From Euglena gracilis (taxonomy: Eukaryota > Euglenida > Euglenophyceae > Euglenales), in NCBI GenBank assembly GCA_039621445.1, contig CP154954.1, forward strand, positions 28,700,417 to 28,764,416: 64,000 nucleotides of DNA. The letters are read 5' to 3'. Position numbers and translations under genes: made by a program. This document shows positions 1 to 10,220 of the stretch, piece after piece. Positions within the stretch are counted from its first letter, which is position 1; each line of letters begins with the position of its first letter. The notes beneath the pieces were generated by a model. It was given only the letters and a program-made list of their open reading frames with translations, did no database searches and was not told where the DNA came from.

Positions 1-411
1 GGCAGCAGAGTTCTGAAGTTTTTTTATGCCACAATCGTCGCCTAATTTACCATGACATCACGTTGTCCAAATGGTGGATAGTCGGCCCCCTTCAAACAGG
101 TTTGCAACACCCAGTCAATTCAGGCAGCACGGACACACCAGTACCCATCGACGCAACAGCCAGGGTGTACAACCCACCTGTTTCACACACGACAACACCA
201 ATCTGTCGCTCCCGACGCATCAGAAACGTTCGTTAGGATGATGGCTTGAAACCTTTGTGTTTCCTAACCTGTATTGTGAGGTGTGAACGTCATATATTGC
301 TGTTTCACCAGGCACAGTCGGCGCTACAAGAGTTTCACAAAAAATGTCGATTTGCGCAATTGCGCACATCGACAAAGAAAAAACCCTTAAGTGCGAGATG
401 CGCCGCCTAAG
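1..411. mobile_element. Right end of a CTTAG-family TIR element, cut by window edge
   Basis: The bases up to 411 (AAGTGCGAGATGCGCCGCC, then TAAG) resemble the right terminal inverted repeat of the element at 3016-5749. A palindromic TTGCGCAATTGCGC unit lies just inside, as in that element. The left end would be outside the window. Nothing coding was recognised. Confidence 0.45.
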
Positions 412-806
412 TAACCCCATCCATTCGTTGTTATTTATTATTTTTCCATAACCCTAACCCCATTCCAAACCCCAACCCTGACCTTATTCCTCACATCTAA
501 CATGGTTCAGTTGGAATCGGGGCGAGTCCCACTTGTAACTGAGAAATGCCAAACCTTCACCCATTTTCTTGTGGATCTTTATTTGAATGTGCTGGAATTT
601 TTGATAAGCGCCCGCCCACCTCCATATTTTTTTGGTGCTAGACTTTTTTTTTCAACTCACAAGTCAAGTCCGTCTGTCCAGCCCCCCCCCCCCCCCCCCC
701 GCCGTAACCGATCCAGCATGGTTTCCATTTTCCTTGTCGTTGTTGTCCTTGTCGTTTTTTTGTTGCTGTCGCCGTTGCTCTTGGGGAAACGCCCTTGCCT
801 CTTCAG
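412..806. other. Non-coding stretch before the first recognised exon
   Basis: It holds CCCTAACCC-like bases near 455 and a short piece at about 589-625 (TTGATAAGCG followed by CGCCCACC) that matches the 5' end of the large element at 34.9 kb. A C run of about 18 at 681-698 and a T/C-rich tract run into the CAG acceptor at 804-806. No convincing coding sequence was seen, so the 5' end of the following gene is missing. Confidence 0.4.
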
Positions 807-3800
807 GTCCTCGGCGGGGTGTACCGCACCAGCCTCTCAGACGGCAGCCTGCCCACGGAGAAGACCCTCACCACCCTGTACCATGGCCGGGCCCCCGCTG
901 GGTCGGCATTCGATTCCGCCCGGAACAGTGGTCGCCGTGTCGGGTGCCGCGCAGCGTTGCCCCCCCATCTTTGGCGTTTATGGAGGCGGCGGCCTGTGGG
1001 CACATTTGCGGTTCACGAGTTCGCGCTGGAGCCGCTGGGGCCAGAAGCGGAGGAGGAGGAGGACGACGAGGTGGACGCTGCCCCGGAGGAGGACGACGGC
1101 CGAGGCGTACTGTACACGGAGTACGATGCCTCGAAGTACCAGGTGTTGTGTGTGTGTGCGTGTGTGTGTGCACACGTGTGCGTTTGCATCTGCTCACATG
1201 TGCCTGCCTGCATGTGCGTGCGTGCGTGGTGTGTGCATGCGCGCGCGTGTGTGTGGATTCAGATGCACATATATAGCGTTCATGTGTGCCTGTCGGTGTC
1301 TTTCTTAAGCCGGAGGGGACCTGGCAGGCTGGTAGAACCATCCCTTGATGCTGTTGGCGAACAGAATTGGGAAGCAGAGCCCCCCCCCCCTTAGTCAAGT
1401 TTCCGGGCTCAGTCAAGTTTCAAGCATTCCCTGGCTTGGATCTGTTGGTACCGGAACAACTCCCCGCCAGGTGTGAAAATGGTGCCAGAGGATGAAGAAG
1501 AACGTTGCAAAAAAGAATGAAAATAGCACAAGGAGCAACTTACTGAAGGTGGAAGCAGGATATTTGTACAAGGCAGCAGCTGTGTATGCAGCCGCACACT
1601 CAGCAAAACACACAACTCGAGACACACATGCACACACACACAAACACACGCAGACATGCAAACACACACACAAATGCACAAAAGAACACAATTTATCATC
1701 CACACCACACTGGCACATGCACACACACACACACACACTAACACACCCACGCACATAACCACCCACCTACCCACCCACACATCTGGGCGCACCCACGCAC
1801 CTACGCACCTACAAGATGTGTATGTACGCATGCACAAGAATGTAAGCTGGTACAGACCAATATTACACCTTCCCATGATGCTTGCTCTTCCCTTTGAGGG
1901 CCCAGAGTGTTTTTCTACAGGCAGCGATGATGTGAGCAGGCTCTGTGGCTGCGGGCCAGCAAGTTTCATCTCGTGTTTCAATTCTTCATTGCGTCTCGCC
2001 ACCCTGCGAAGTAGACCGAACAGAGCTTGCCGAAGTCAATACAGAATATTATCCACCAACCTCCCCCCCCCCCAAACAATAGCCCCATAGGGCTATTGTT
2101 CGGACACTCAGTTGAGATCTCAGGGGGGACCATTATTTTTTGGGGGGGGGCTATTTTTGAATTTTTGCTTCGGAAAGCGGGCCCCTGCAGAAATGTCCTC
2201 AAAATGCCCGTTTCACCCCAAAATAACTTTTTTTAGGACCCTCCTGTGAAGATGAGTGTGTGCAAAAAGAATTGTTTCAGAGAAATTGGCGTTTTTTTGA
2301 GTCCTTTGGGTGGCAAATCAGTCACGACGTTCGAGCTCAGGTCATCTGGGGTGGCATCATTCTGGTTTTATTTTTCTGTAAAATCCCTGGGGGGGCTATT
2401 ATTGGGGGGGGGGGCTTTATTCGGGGGGGTCATCCCATCCAAACATGGCTGGGTCCGGTAATCTACCAAAAATCTCTGAACCCCCTCAAATACATTATCT
2501 TTAACATTGCTCCCCCGCCCTCCGCCAGGAGTTCCACGTCATCAAGATCAACAAGTGGGGGGTGCGGCAGCACCGCATCCTGGGCATGGACCGCAGCACC
2601 ATCTACAACATGATGCCCAAGCGAGAGAAGACGTTGGTCGGCAGCGTCCGCCGCACACAGCATCCCGCCCAACCCCCCGCCCCTGCCCCCGCCCAAGCCT
2701 CAGGACTGGTTTGGCTGGTTTCAGGCTTTCGCTGCTCAAATCGCGCAGTGGCTCACTAAGGACGGTGAGAGTGCCCCCCCCCCTTGACTTCTGTCAGCAG
2801 AGCACGAGTCTGAGTTGGGCCGTTGAGGGACCCGGGGAACCCCTCAAGCGGTCTGATTTGTGAGCCCCACGCCGCCTGGTCAGGGGTTTTCTTAAGCTGG
2901 AGGGGACCCCAGAAGGTGGGTCCAGCCAGCCAGCGCTTCTTTCCCTCCCAGTCGGCTGCGGACCCCTTCTCCTGGTGGTCTGCTGAACTAATGTTGGATC
3001 CAGCCCGGCAAAGCTCTTAGGCGGCCTAACTCGCACTTAAGGTTTTCATTTTTAGCTTGCGCTTTGGCGCAAATTTTCGATTTCTTTGAGACCCGGCGGT
3101 AGAACCCACCCTTTTGACCCTCTGGTTCCGCGGAGACCCTCCACAGTGGCGTGTGCATCATTTTCCGATGTTGGGACCTGGGGAACAGGCCCAATTTTGG
3201 TGTTTTTCAGCCTGTTCACCATTTTGAAAAAGGCCCAAAACCCTGGGTTTGACCGCCGGGACACGTGAATTTTTCCAAAAATGGGCCGAAACCCCCGTTG
3301 TGAGTCCCTCGTTTTTGAAGCCTCGGCTGTGTTCCCCGGATGGTGCCACACAGTCCAGGTGACAATTGGCCCTTTTTGTTGTTTTTTTTGGCTCTGTGAT
3401 ATGTCCGTGAAGGGTTTGGTTGCTGAGGCATCCAGAGGGTGGACTCTACACACACGTTGTGAAAAGTTGGAAAAAACGGCATCTCACAGAGTTGTGATCC
3501 CTGGGTGCTTGAAGCGCGAGGAGCGGTACAGCGGGAACCACCCTGGTGGGGGGGTTTGGGGGGACTGAGGGCAAGCCTAGGGACCTCTCCCAACGTCTGG
3601 TGAGCAACGCCAGGCCCCACACTGCCGGGCACAGAAGGCAATGGTTATGGACATTTGCGCTTAAGCGCAAATTTTTAGCTTGCGCTTAAGCGCAAATTAA
3701 AAATTTGCGCTTAAGCGCAAGCTAAAACAGAAGCCGCTGAGTTTGTGGGAGTCCCTCTGATGTGTTACGGTGTGTCGGGGGCCCCTCTCTGCATGGCCAG

Positions 3801-6800
3801 AGTGCGGGCTTGGTGAAGTAATACCTTGCGCCGAAGCGCAAGGGACATGCCTACATAATGCACTGCTTGTTCATCCACATTACACGTCAGCCGCGTGTTT
3901 GCACTTCTCAGTTTTTTTGTATGATGGTTTGCGCTTCGGCGCAGGGTATTACTTCACCAAGCCCGCACTCTGGCCATGCAGAGAGGGGCCCCCGACACAC
4001 CGTAACACATCAGAGGGACTCCCATAAGCTCAGCGGCTTCTGTTTTAGCTTGCGCTTAAGCGCAAATTTTTAATTTGCGCTTAAGCGCAAGCTAAAAATT
4101 TGCGCTTAAGCGCAAATGTCCTTTTAAATGGCAGATGTATTTGAATGCATTCGTGCTGTGTGAGAAGGTGGGGGATAGGGGAGAATGGTGAGGAGGGTTT
4201 GTGCGCTGCTGTGCCAGAAGCTGGGTTGGTGCTTTTGAACTATTCAGGTGCTGGGGAGGAAGTGGTTGTTACAATAAGACCAATCGTGGGCGGTAGGCTG
4301 TGGTGCCTCAGTGACCTTGCACTCAGTGCACAAAGTGGGGTTTTTGGGGACGTTGACAGAAAGGCTTTTTCTGCTGAACAATGCCCTCCATCTGCCTCGT
4401 TGCGTGTGGCTGTCTGGTGGGTTGCAAAATACCGAAAAAAGGTGTGTCAGCATGTCTTCCCTTCTCCGCCGCTGTTGATGGGCCCTTTCAATTTCTCAAT
4501 TCCATTCGCTCATCCCCAAAGTTCTGTGCTTCAAATCCTGGGCGAGGAAAGGGGTGTGACGAGCTTCTTTAAAACAGCTTTTCGACGCCTAAAACTGTTT
4601 CCTCGGCTGTGGTTCCCAGGGTTTATCTGGTACCTGTTCTTTTCCACACAGGTATTTTCCGACTTTTAAAAGTCGGCCAAAGAGAAGGGCCCCTCAGGCA
4701 CGCTTAAGTGCGAGGCAAGTGGGAGGAACCTCCGGCACTGGCAGTTGGGTTTACAATGCATAGGACAAGACACGTCTGGATATCAAGAAGTTGGTGGTTG
4801 CTTTCACAGACCAGGGGGTTGGCTTCCTGTCCCAGGCAAGGCTTCCCTCCACCCGAGCTCTGTCCGCTCTGGTGATGAGATGCTTCCAGGGCTGCTCTCT
4901 CTCCACCCGCAGTGATAAAAATGGAAAATACAACTTGATGGCTGTTGCGCCAAAGCGCAATGGGTAGGCTCATGAAGAATGGAAATTTAAGAGTTATACT
5001 GCGCCAAAGCGCAAGTAGAAATACACTTTTAAAATTGTCAAAGCAACGTGGCTCTTGCGCCGACGCGCAATGTTGACCAGTTTTAAGTCAACGTGACTGA
5101 GAGTAGGCTTCCGTCCCCCTGTTCTACATTTTTGTGCTCCATCCCCTCTGGTGTTGTTACTCTACCAGGGCCGTTCTCTCCCTGCGTTGTGAGATAAGTT
5201 TTAAACAGTTATATTTGCGCTTCGGCGCAAGCCATGTTGCTTTTGCAATTTTAAAAATTGTATTTCTATTTGCGCTTTGGCGCAAGGTAACTCGTAAATT
5301 TCCATCCTTCATGAGCCTACCCCTTGCGCTTTGGCGCAAATGGAAACACATGTTGACTCAAAAGTTGTTATCATTGTTCAAGTGCGGCAATGGTCACCCA
5401 CGTGTTGAATTACAAAAAAGTCAAAAATTTGCGCCAAAGCGCAAATGGTTTTATTTTTTGTAATTTCAAAAATTTGCGCCAAAGCGCAAATCAGTAGTGG
5501 AGTACCCTCGTTTCATCACCCGCTGCTGTGTGTTCATGCACACTGGGCCCCGGGAGCGCTGTGCCCGTGGACCGTGGAGTTCCTAGTCGTTGCTTTCGTC
5601 CCCAGGCCCTGGGGTGCAGGGAGACACTATTTTCAGACTGTCCTGAATCTCAGGCCACGGTGGTCGAAAACCAAACTTTTTTTGGGATTTGCGCGTCGGC
5701 GCAAATTTACAGTCACTTTCAAAGCTAAGTGCGAGTTAGGCCGCCTAAGAAGCTGGGCTGGACCGAAAAGTGCAAACGCCCAGGAAACTTTTGGAAAAAA
5801 AGGGTCAAAAATGGCCTAAAAATGGCATTTTTGGGTCGGTTTTGGGTCTTTACCACAAAATTTTGGCTGAAAAATGACAACGTTGATTTTAGACCTTTTT
5901 GCCTGTTTTTGGGGTACCCGCCGGGTCCAGCTGCCAGCTGGCTGGCTGGCTGCCGGGGGGGGGGTCCAGCCAGCCCGCAGGACCCCCCCGGTCATTAAGA
6001 AAACCCCTGCACCCAGTGTGCCTCTTTGCCGGCTGCCCCCCCTCCTGCTGCAAGCAGTGGGGGCTAATGGTTGTCTTTGATCGCGGCATCGAGGACATCG
6101 AGGCCATCCGGCAGCCTGGCCATTCTGTTGTCCCTGAGGCAGTGAGGCTGGGCAGTGTATCAATGACTTGCAGGAATGGATGGTGGAGTTTGGACATTAT
6201 ACACCTCACAGATATCATTTGTTTGGACATTATGGCATTCCATTTTTTTGATCTTTCTCATTTGACCTCCATGATCTCCATTGCACTAAAAAACCAAGGT
6301 TCTCAAGGCTTTCTCCCCCCCCAAAAAAGTCGCACTTTGTCAAATTGACGTTGTGCTAGTGCTTTTTGACCAGTTTGAAAAGTTCCTCCAACAAAAATGG
6401 ATGATCAGGGATTGTTGATGCACCAACACCGTCATCATCGAAAAGTGCTCCCACAAAATATGTCGTTTGGCCGTTTTTCAGCTCCAACAAATTTGCAACC
6501 AACCTTTAATTCTCCTTTGTTTGGAAATCACCCCTACCGTGAGTTCTTGAAAAGTTCTGGGTGCGGCTTGAATTCTAAAAGACATGCAATTACTTTGCCA
6601 AACTTGACCATTCGGGGTGAGGTGGGTTCTTTGCCTCACTCAACCCCTCCTTCGGTTGTTTAGTTTTCCAACGACTTTCAGCTAGGTTTTCGACCATTTG
6701 TTCAATATTTGGCGAAAATGTCGAATGGTTTTTGTGTGGTCGTTCAATTTTTTTTTGTATTGGACCACCATTCTTTTTGATCCCGGCTGGACTGGGATGC

Positions 6801-8058
6801 CACCGACCCGACACGGCCCCTGTACCTGGAGGTGGACTACAAGAACAAGCAGACCCCCACCGACCGCATTGAGTGCCTGACGAAGCGGGACGCCCAGGAG
6901 CTCCTCTCTAAGCTGCGCTTCCTGAGCATCGTTCCTCCTGGGCTTCCTTGGCCACCTCGACCTAAACCCCCTCCCAAATAACCTGGCGGTGCCAGGTTAT
7001 TGGAACCGCCTTTTGGCCCTGCCCCCCTGCCAGGGTATTTGGGCCCTTTTTTTTCAGCGTCGTAAAGGGATATTGCCTTAAAGAGGGGGGTGGAACCATC
7101 TTTTTCGCCCCGCCCCCTGCCGAGTTATTCGGCCACTGCCAGGAGCAAGGCCCCCGCCAGGTTATTTGGGGGGGGGTTAGTAAATTTCATGGTTGCGGGG
7201 CATTAGACTGGGCCGCCAAAGGCCCTCACCCCCCTCCACGCCGCGGCACGCACGCACAGGCCCTCCCATTGGCCCATGCACCTATCATCCATGCACGTGT
7301 GTGGAGACACGCACGCACACAACACACAGACAGATGGACAGACACACCCGCACACAAGTACACATACGTGCACAACAGACGCGCGCGCACACACACCATG
7401 TATTCACACATCTGCAAAAACATGCACATACATGCAAACATGCCCCCCAAATTGACAGAGTCTGGAATGCCCAACTCTCCTGAATCCCTCCCACCGGCTG
7501 CACTGGCTGGTGGCATGTGGAACGGTGGGGCTAATGGAGCTGCACCGACCCGAGCACCAGCGGCGGGCTGGGGCCCCGTCGGACCGACGGCCGGTGGGGA
7601 CGGGCATGGCGCGGTTCCGGACCGGGGTCGGAGCCATTCCATTGCTTAGGTGTATCCCCGGGGGAGATTTGGCTGATTTTTTTTTTTTGGGTTTTGTCGG
7701 AGTGACTGACTGGTTTTTGGCTCCAGACCCCCGGGGGGGTGACGTTGGCTGGCAATGGCCGAAAGTGGCCACATAGCGCCGAAAGCACCATTTTTTTTGA
7801 TTTTGGCAGAAATCCTTTTGACTTTGGGCATTTTGGCCAAGTGGCCAATGTGACTGCCCCCCCCCCCAGGGGTTTTGTTTTTGAAAAGTGATCGACTAGT
7901 TGAAAAGTGATTGAAAGTGGAAAGTCCCCCCCCCCGAGGGGTCAGAAAGCAATGGTGTGGACGGGGCCATCATGCACACCCTTTCCGACGTGCCGGACGA
8001 CCTCGTCAAGAAGCTGAAGGGCGAGCTCATCCCGCCCCGGCTGCCACGTCAGAGCTGA
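807..8058 (+). CDS. Split gene encoding a PH-like domain protein (partial, at least 4 exons)
   Basis: Four GC-rich blocks are supported. A: 807-1142, after a CTTCAG acceptor and before a CAG|GT donor; it has an acidic run ([18 protein letters not shown]) and ends in [13 protein letters not shown]: 2529 to about 2636, in phase with A, beginning [18 protein letters not shown] and containing [13 protein letters not shown]: about 6781-6930, [17 protein letters not shown] followed by [21 protein letters not shown]: about 7950-8058, [20 protein letters not shown], ending at TGA 8056-8058. Blocks B and C read like the beta strands and C-terminal helix of a PH-like fold (K-x-N-x-x-G-x-x-Q-x-R then an I-Y-N strand), known from signalling and membrane-binding proteins, but no family was pinned down. 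The middle of block A (about 905-1020) looks poorly coding and may be a short intron. Block C has no AG between its in-frame upstream TGA (6778-6780) and its coding start, so its acceptor is odd. The start codon and at least one internal exon are missing. Confidence 0.55.
1143..1262. repeat. GT/GCGT microsatellite in intron
   Basis: Mixed TG, TGCG and TGCA repeats begin right at the donor of exon A. This is one of only two places in the window where the TG rather than the CA strand is on the + strand. Confidence 0.8.
1620..1815. repeat. CA-rich microsatellite in intron
   Basis: Degenerate CACA, CACG and CCCA repeats, interrupted around 1680-1715. Confidence 0.8.
3058..5706. repeat. Interspersed TTGCGC-NNNN-GCGCAA palindromes
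   Basis: Sixteen-base palindromes with variable 4-base centres (TTAA, CAAA, TTTG, TTCG, CGAA, CGAC, GTCG) occur near 3059, 3655, 3676, 3702, 3826, 3929, 4051, 4074, 4099, 4945, 5000, 5054, 5214, 5270, 5323, 5428, 5473 and 5688. Spacing is irregular, from about 20 to over 800 bp. Arms are kept while centres vary, which suggests selection or copying of the hairpin or dyad rather than of a fixed word. Confidence 0.8.
3649..4122. repeat. Near-perfect 194-bp inverted repeat with ~86-bp loop
   Basis: The left arm 3649-3842 and right arm 3929-4122 are inverted copies almost base for base, from GGACATTTGCGC at the outside to GCGCCGAAGCGCAA at the loop. Each arm carries three TTGCGCTTAAGCGCAA palindromes plus unique sequence (for example GGGAGTCCCTCTGATGTG). 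The transcript could fold into a long hairpin. Confidence 0.85.
7300..7442. repeat. CA-rich microsatellite in intron
   Basis: Degenerate ACAC/GCGC/ACAG repeats inside an intron of the PH-like gene. Confidence 0.7.
7640..7905. repeat. GTGACTGACTGG-type dispersed repeat
   Basis: It contains GAGTGACTGACTGGTTTTTG next to CTCCAGACCC and G runs, then GCGCCGAAAG, then a second C run and GAAAAGTGA. The same module order (C/G run, GTGACTGACTGGTTTTT, GGCGCCRRAGGCGCC-like bases, TGGCCRA) recurs at about 15.99-16.26, 30.38-30.68 and 46.37-46.64 kb. Confidence 0.6.
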
Positions 8059-10220
8059 ATGGGAATCCTGGAAATCCTATGGGTGGGTGGGGGAGTCTAC
8101 CCACGGATCAGGTCTACCCACGGGGCTTCGCCGACCCCCCACCTCCTGTTGGTCGACCACACAGCATTCCCACACAATCAACCAATCATTGCCACACAAC
8201 ACACTGTCACTACATGGCGTGGTCGTTCGTGTCAGGTCACACAAAACAGCATGGGCTGCTCAACACCGCTCTTCTGCACGCTGTCCCACTGGCAAGGTGT
8301 CGGACCCAGACTTCTGCCGATTACTGATCGTTGGGGTGTTGCCTGACCCCCAACCTGCGGGCTGCGTAGCTGGCCAACTCCCAGGTGGGAAGCAAAGCCC
8401 TCCCCACCTCCTTTCCTTGTACTCTAGTTCTCTGCTCCACCGTCGTTTGGCATCGCTGGCCTGCCCTTTCCCAATCTTCCCTGCAATCCCGGGCAGCGGT
8501 TTGTCAGGTTGCAAAACGGCTTTGACTCTGAAGCAGCATCTTCCTGCAGTTTTATGTCGCACACCACAAAATGCCGTCAAAATTCAAATCACCACGTGCA
8601 CCTCTTTTTGCTCCACCTTTGAGTCAGGGATTGGGAAAAAGTGATGATTTTTGGTCATTCGTTGGTTGTTTCGAGAAGGAATAATGACATTCTTTTCAGT
8701 TTTTCTCTTAAATTCAGCGAGAGGTGCCACTCGTGCTTCAGAACTTCCCGAAGACAAAGGATGCTCGATTTTCAACAAGCCATTTTTTTTAGTTCCCATC
8801 TGCACTCAAAGCAAATTCTGATTTGCAAGTTTAGAAGGAATCAAGGTTACTGAGAGGCCCTTCTTGTTTGTCCTTTTTTTTTTTACTTTGGCCGTGCCCT
8901 ACACAACAAAGTACAAGGAGGCACGCCACAGGGGTCCACAGGCTCAGCGACTGCTGCCCAACTTTACCCGCCCAAACTCCATTGCATTCTACTCTGTTCA
9001 CACACTATGTACCCCACTTTTCCCACGCATCTTCAGTTTGGATTCAGTTTTTTTTTGGTTTCTTTAGCCTATGAAGTTCTTCCGGATAAGTGTGAGATTT
9101 CTCTTGGTTTTTGATTGGCAGAGTTTCTTTTGCAATTGAAGCAAAGCCAATTGAATCAGGTTATTTAGTTCATTTTCCCCCCATGTGTTCATCCATTGAT
9201 AGCACATAGATAGGGAGATGTCCCAAAGCTCCTTTCCCAGTTTCCCAGTTTTTTTTTTGTTTTCGGCGATCGACAGAGACGATGTTTTGAAACTTGAGTA
9301 TCACGATAAACGTGTGAAAAGAAACACGAAAAGGAGCTGATTGACAGTTCCCTGAACAGCAGCCTCGGAGCCAAATCCTTGTGAAAAAAGAAATGCCCAC
9401 CATTTTTTTTATCAATCCGGCAAAACCCCCATGAAAATGATTTCTGAAATACCTCTTTTTGGCTTCCTCTGCAAGGACTCGGACCAGGTGATATGGACCA
9501 GGGAGAAAATCCGTGGTGCACCGGTTTGGGAGTTTGAGATGTCCAGCAGGTGGGGAGAGTTACAGGTGTTTTTGGAGTGTTAGCGTGACCGAGTGTCGGG
9601 GGACCCAGTCCCATTTGATATCCGCATTTGATATGTGTGCATGTGTTTACATTCATGCATATATCCAGAGCTTTGTGCTTATAATACAATGATTTGGGTT
9701 TAGCATTAGGGTTGTGCTATATACCTGCGCCTCGTAAACAAGACGCAATACAACTCTGAAATTTCCATTCTACATCAGGGTTCTCAGTTGCGCGGATGCA
9801 CAATGAAGGCATATTTTAGCATATACGTTATGTAACCCTTGTGCAATGGCCCCCGCATTTAGAATCAATAAATTTAAATAAATCATTGCGCCAAAGCACA
9901 ATGTGTTTCATTTTTATGATGAAAAATTTAGTTGTGTCATAGCGCAACTGCGCAATGCGCTCCCCTCGTTTCATTACCCGGCGCTTTGGGTTCATGCACA
10001 CTGGGCCCCGGGAGTCCTGTGCCCGTAGACCGCAGAGTCCCACGTCGTTGCTTTCATCCCCAGGCCCCCAGACGCCAAGTCGGGAACAGAATTCTTTGCA
10101 AGATTCCACGTTGGCGCAATTTTTTCAGTCACTTTCAAAGCTAAGTGTGAGTTAGGCTGCCGAAGAACCGTCACCGGTGGCCCATTCTTTCTCTCCGGCC
10201 CAGCGCCCTGCCCAACCCCC
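8059..10220. other. Intergenic region between PH-like gene and MDP1
   Basis: No coding sequence was recognised on either strand. The segment 9880-10166 is a diverged copy of the right 300 bases of the element at 3016-5749: shared CCTCGTTTCATNACCC, TTCATGCACACTGGGCCC and a final GTGTGAGTTAGGCTGCC terminus. No matching left terminus was found, so it looks truncated. The promoter of the next gene should lie here, but no TATA or initiator can be assigned. Confidence 0.5.
9880..10166. mobile_element. Truncated copy of the CTTAG-family element (right end)
   Basis: It aligns by eye with 5450-5749, including degenerate TTGCGC palindromes near 9888, 9945 and 10113 and the right-terminal GTGTGAGTTAGGCTGCC sequence. 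It ends about 55 bases before the MDP1 start codon, so the element may supply the promoter or 5' UTR of that gene. Confidence 0.55.

Larger units (their letters stand above)
3016..5749. mobile_element. 2.7 kb CTTAG-type TIR element with 5-bp target duplication (AAGCT)
   Basis: The left end CTTAGGCGGCCTAACTCGCA (3016 on) is the inverted complement of the right end at about 5726-5749. AAGCT flanks both sides (3011-3015 and 5750-5754), as expected for a target-site duplication. The interior carries about 18 TTGCGC-NNNN-GCGCAA palindromes and one very large inverted repeat (3649-4122). Its right 300 bases resemble 9880-10166. No open frame in it looks like a transposase. The element lies inside an intron of the PH-like gene. 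Confidence 0.75.
2881..6009. mobile_element. TIR element with CAGGGGTTTTCTTAA ends, split by a younger insertion
   Basis: The left end at 2881 (CAGGGGTTTTCTTAAGCTGG) and the right end at 5990-6009 share a perfect 15-base inverted terminus, CAGGGGTTTTCTTAA. Next to the ends are GGGGACC and C-run/G-run stretches and GTCCAGCCAGCCAG motifs. If the insert 3016-5749 and one copy of its 5-bp target duplication are removed, about 390 bp remain, close to the size of relatives at 18.8 and 57.6 kb. No transposase is visible, so it is presumably non-autonomous. Confidence 0.65.

Noticed and set aside
3058-5706. CRISPR array
   Set aside because: The repeats are 16-bp palindromes with variable centres and irregular spacing, the genome is eukaryotic, and there are no cas genes.
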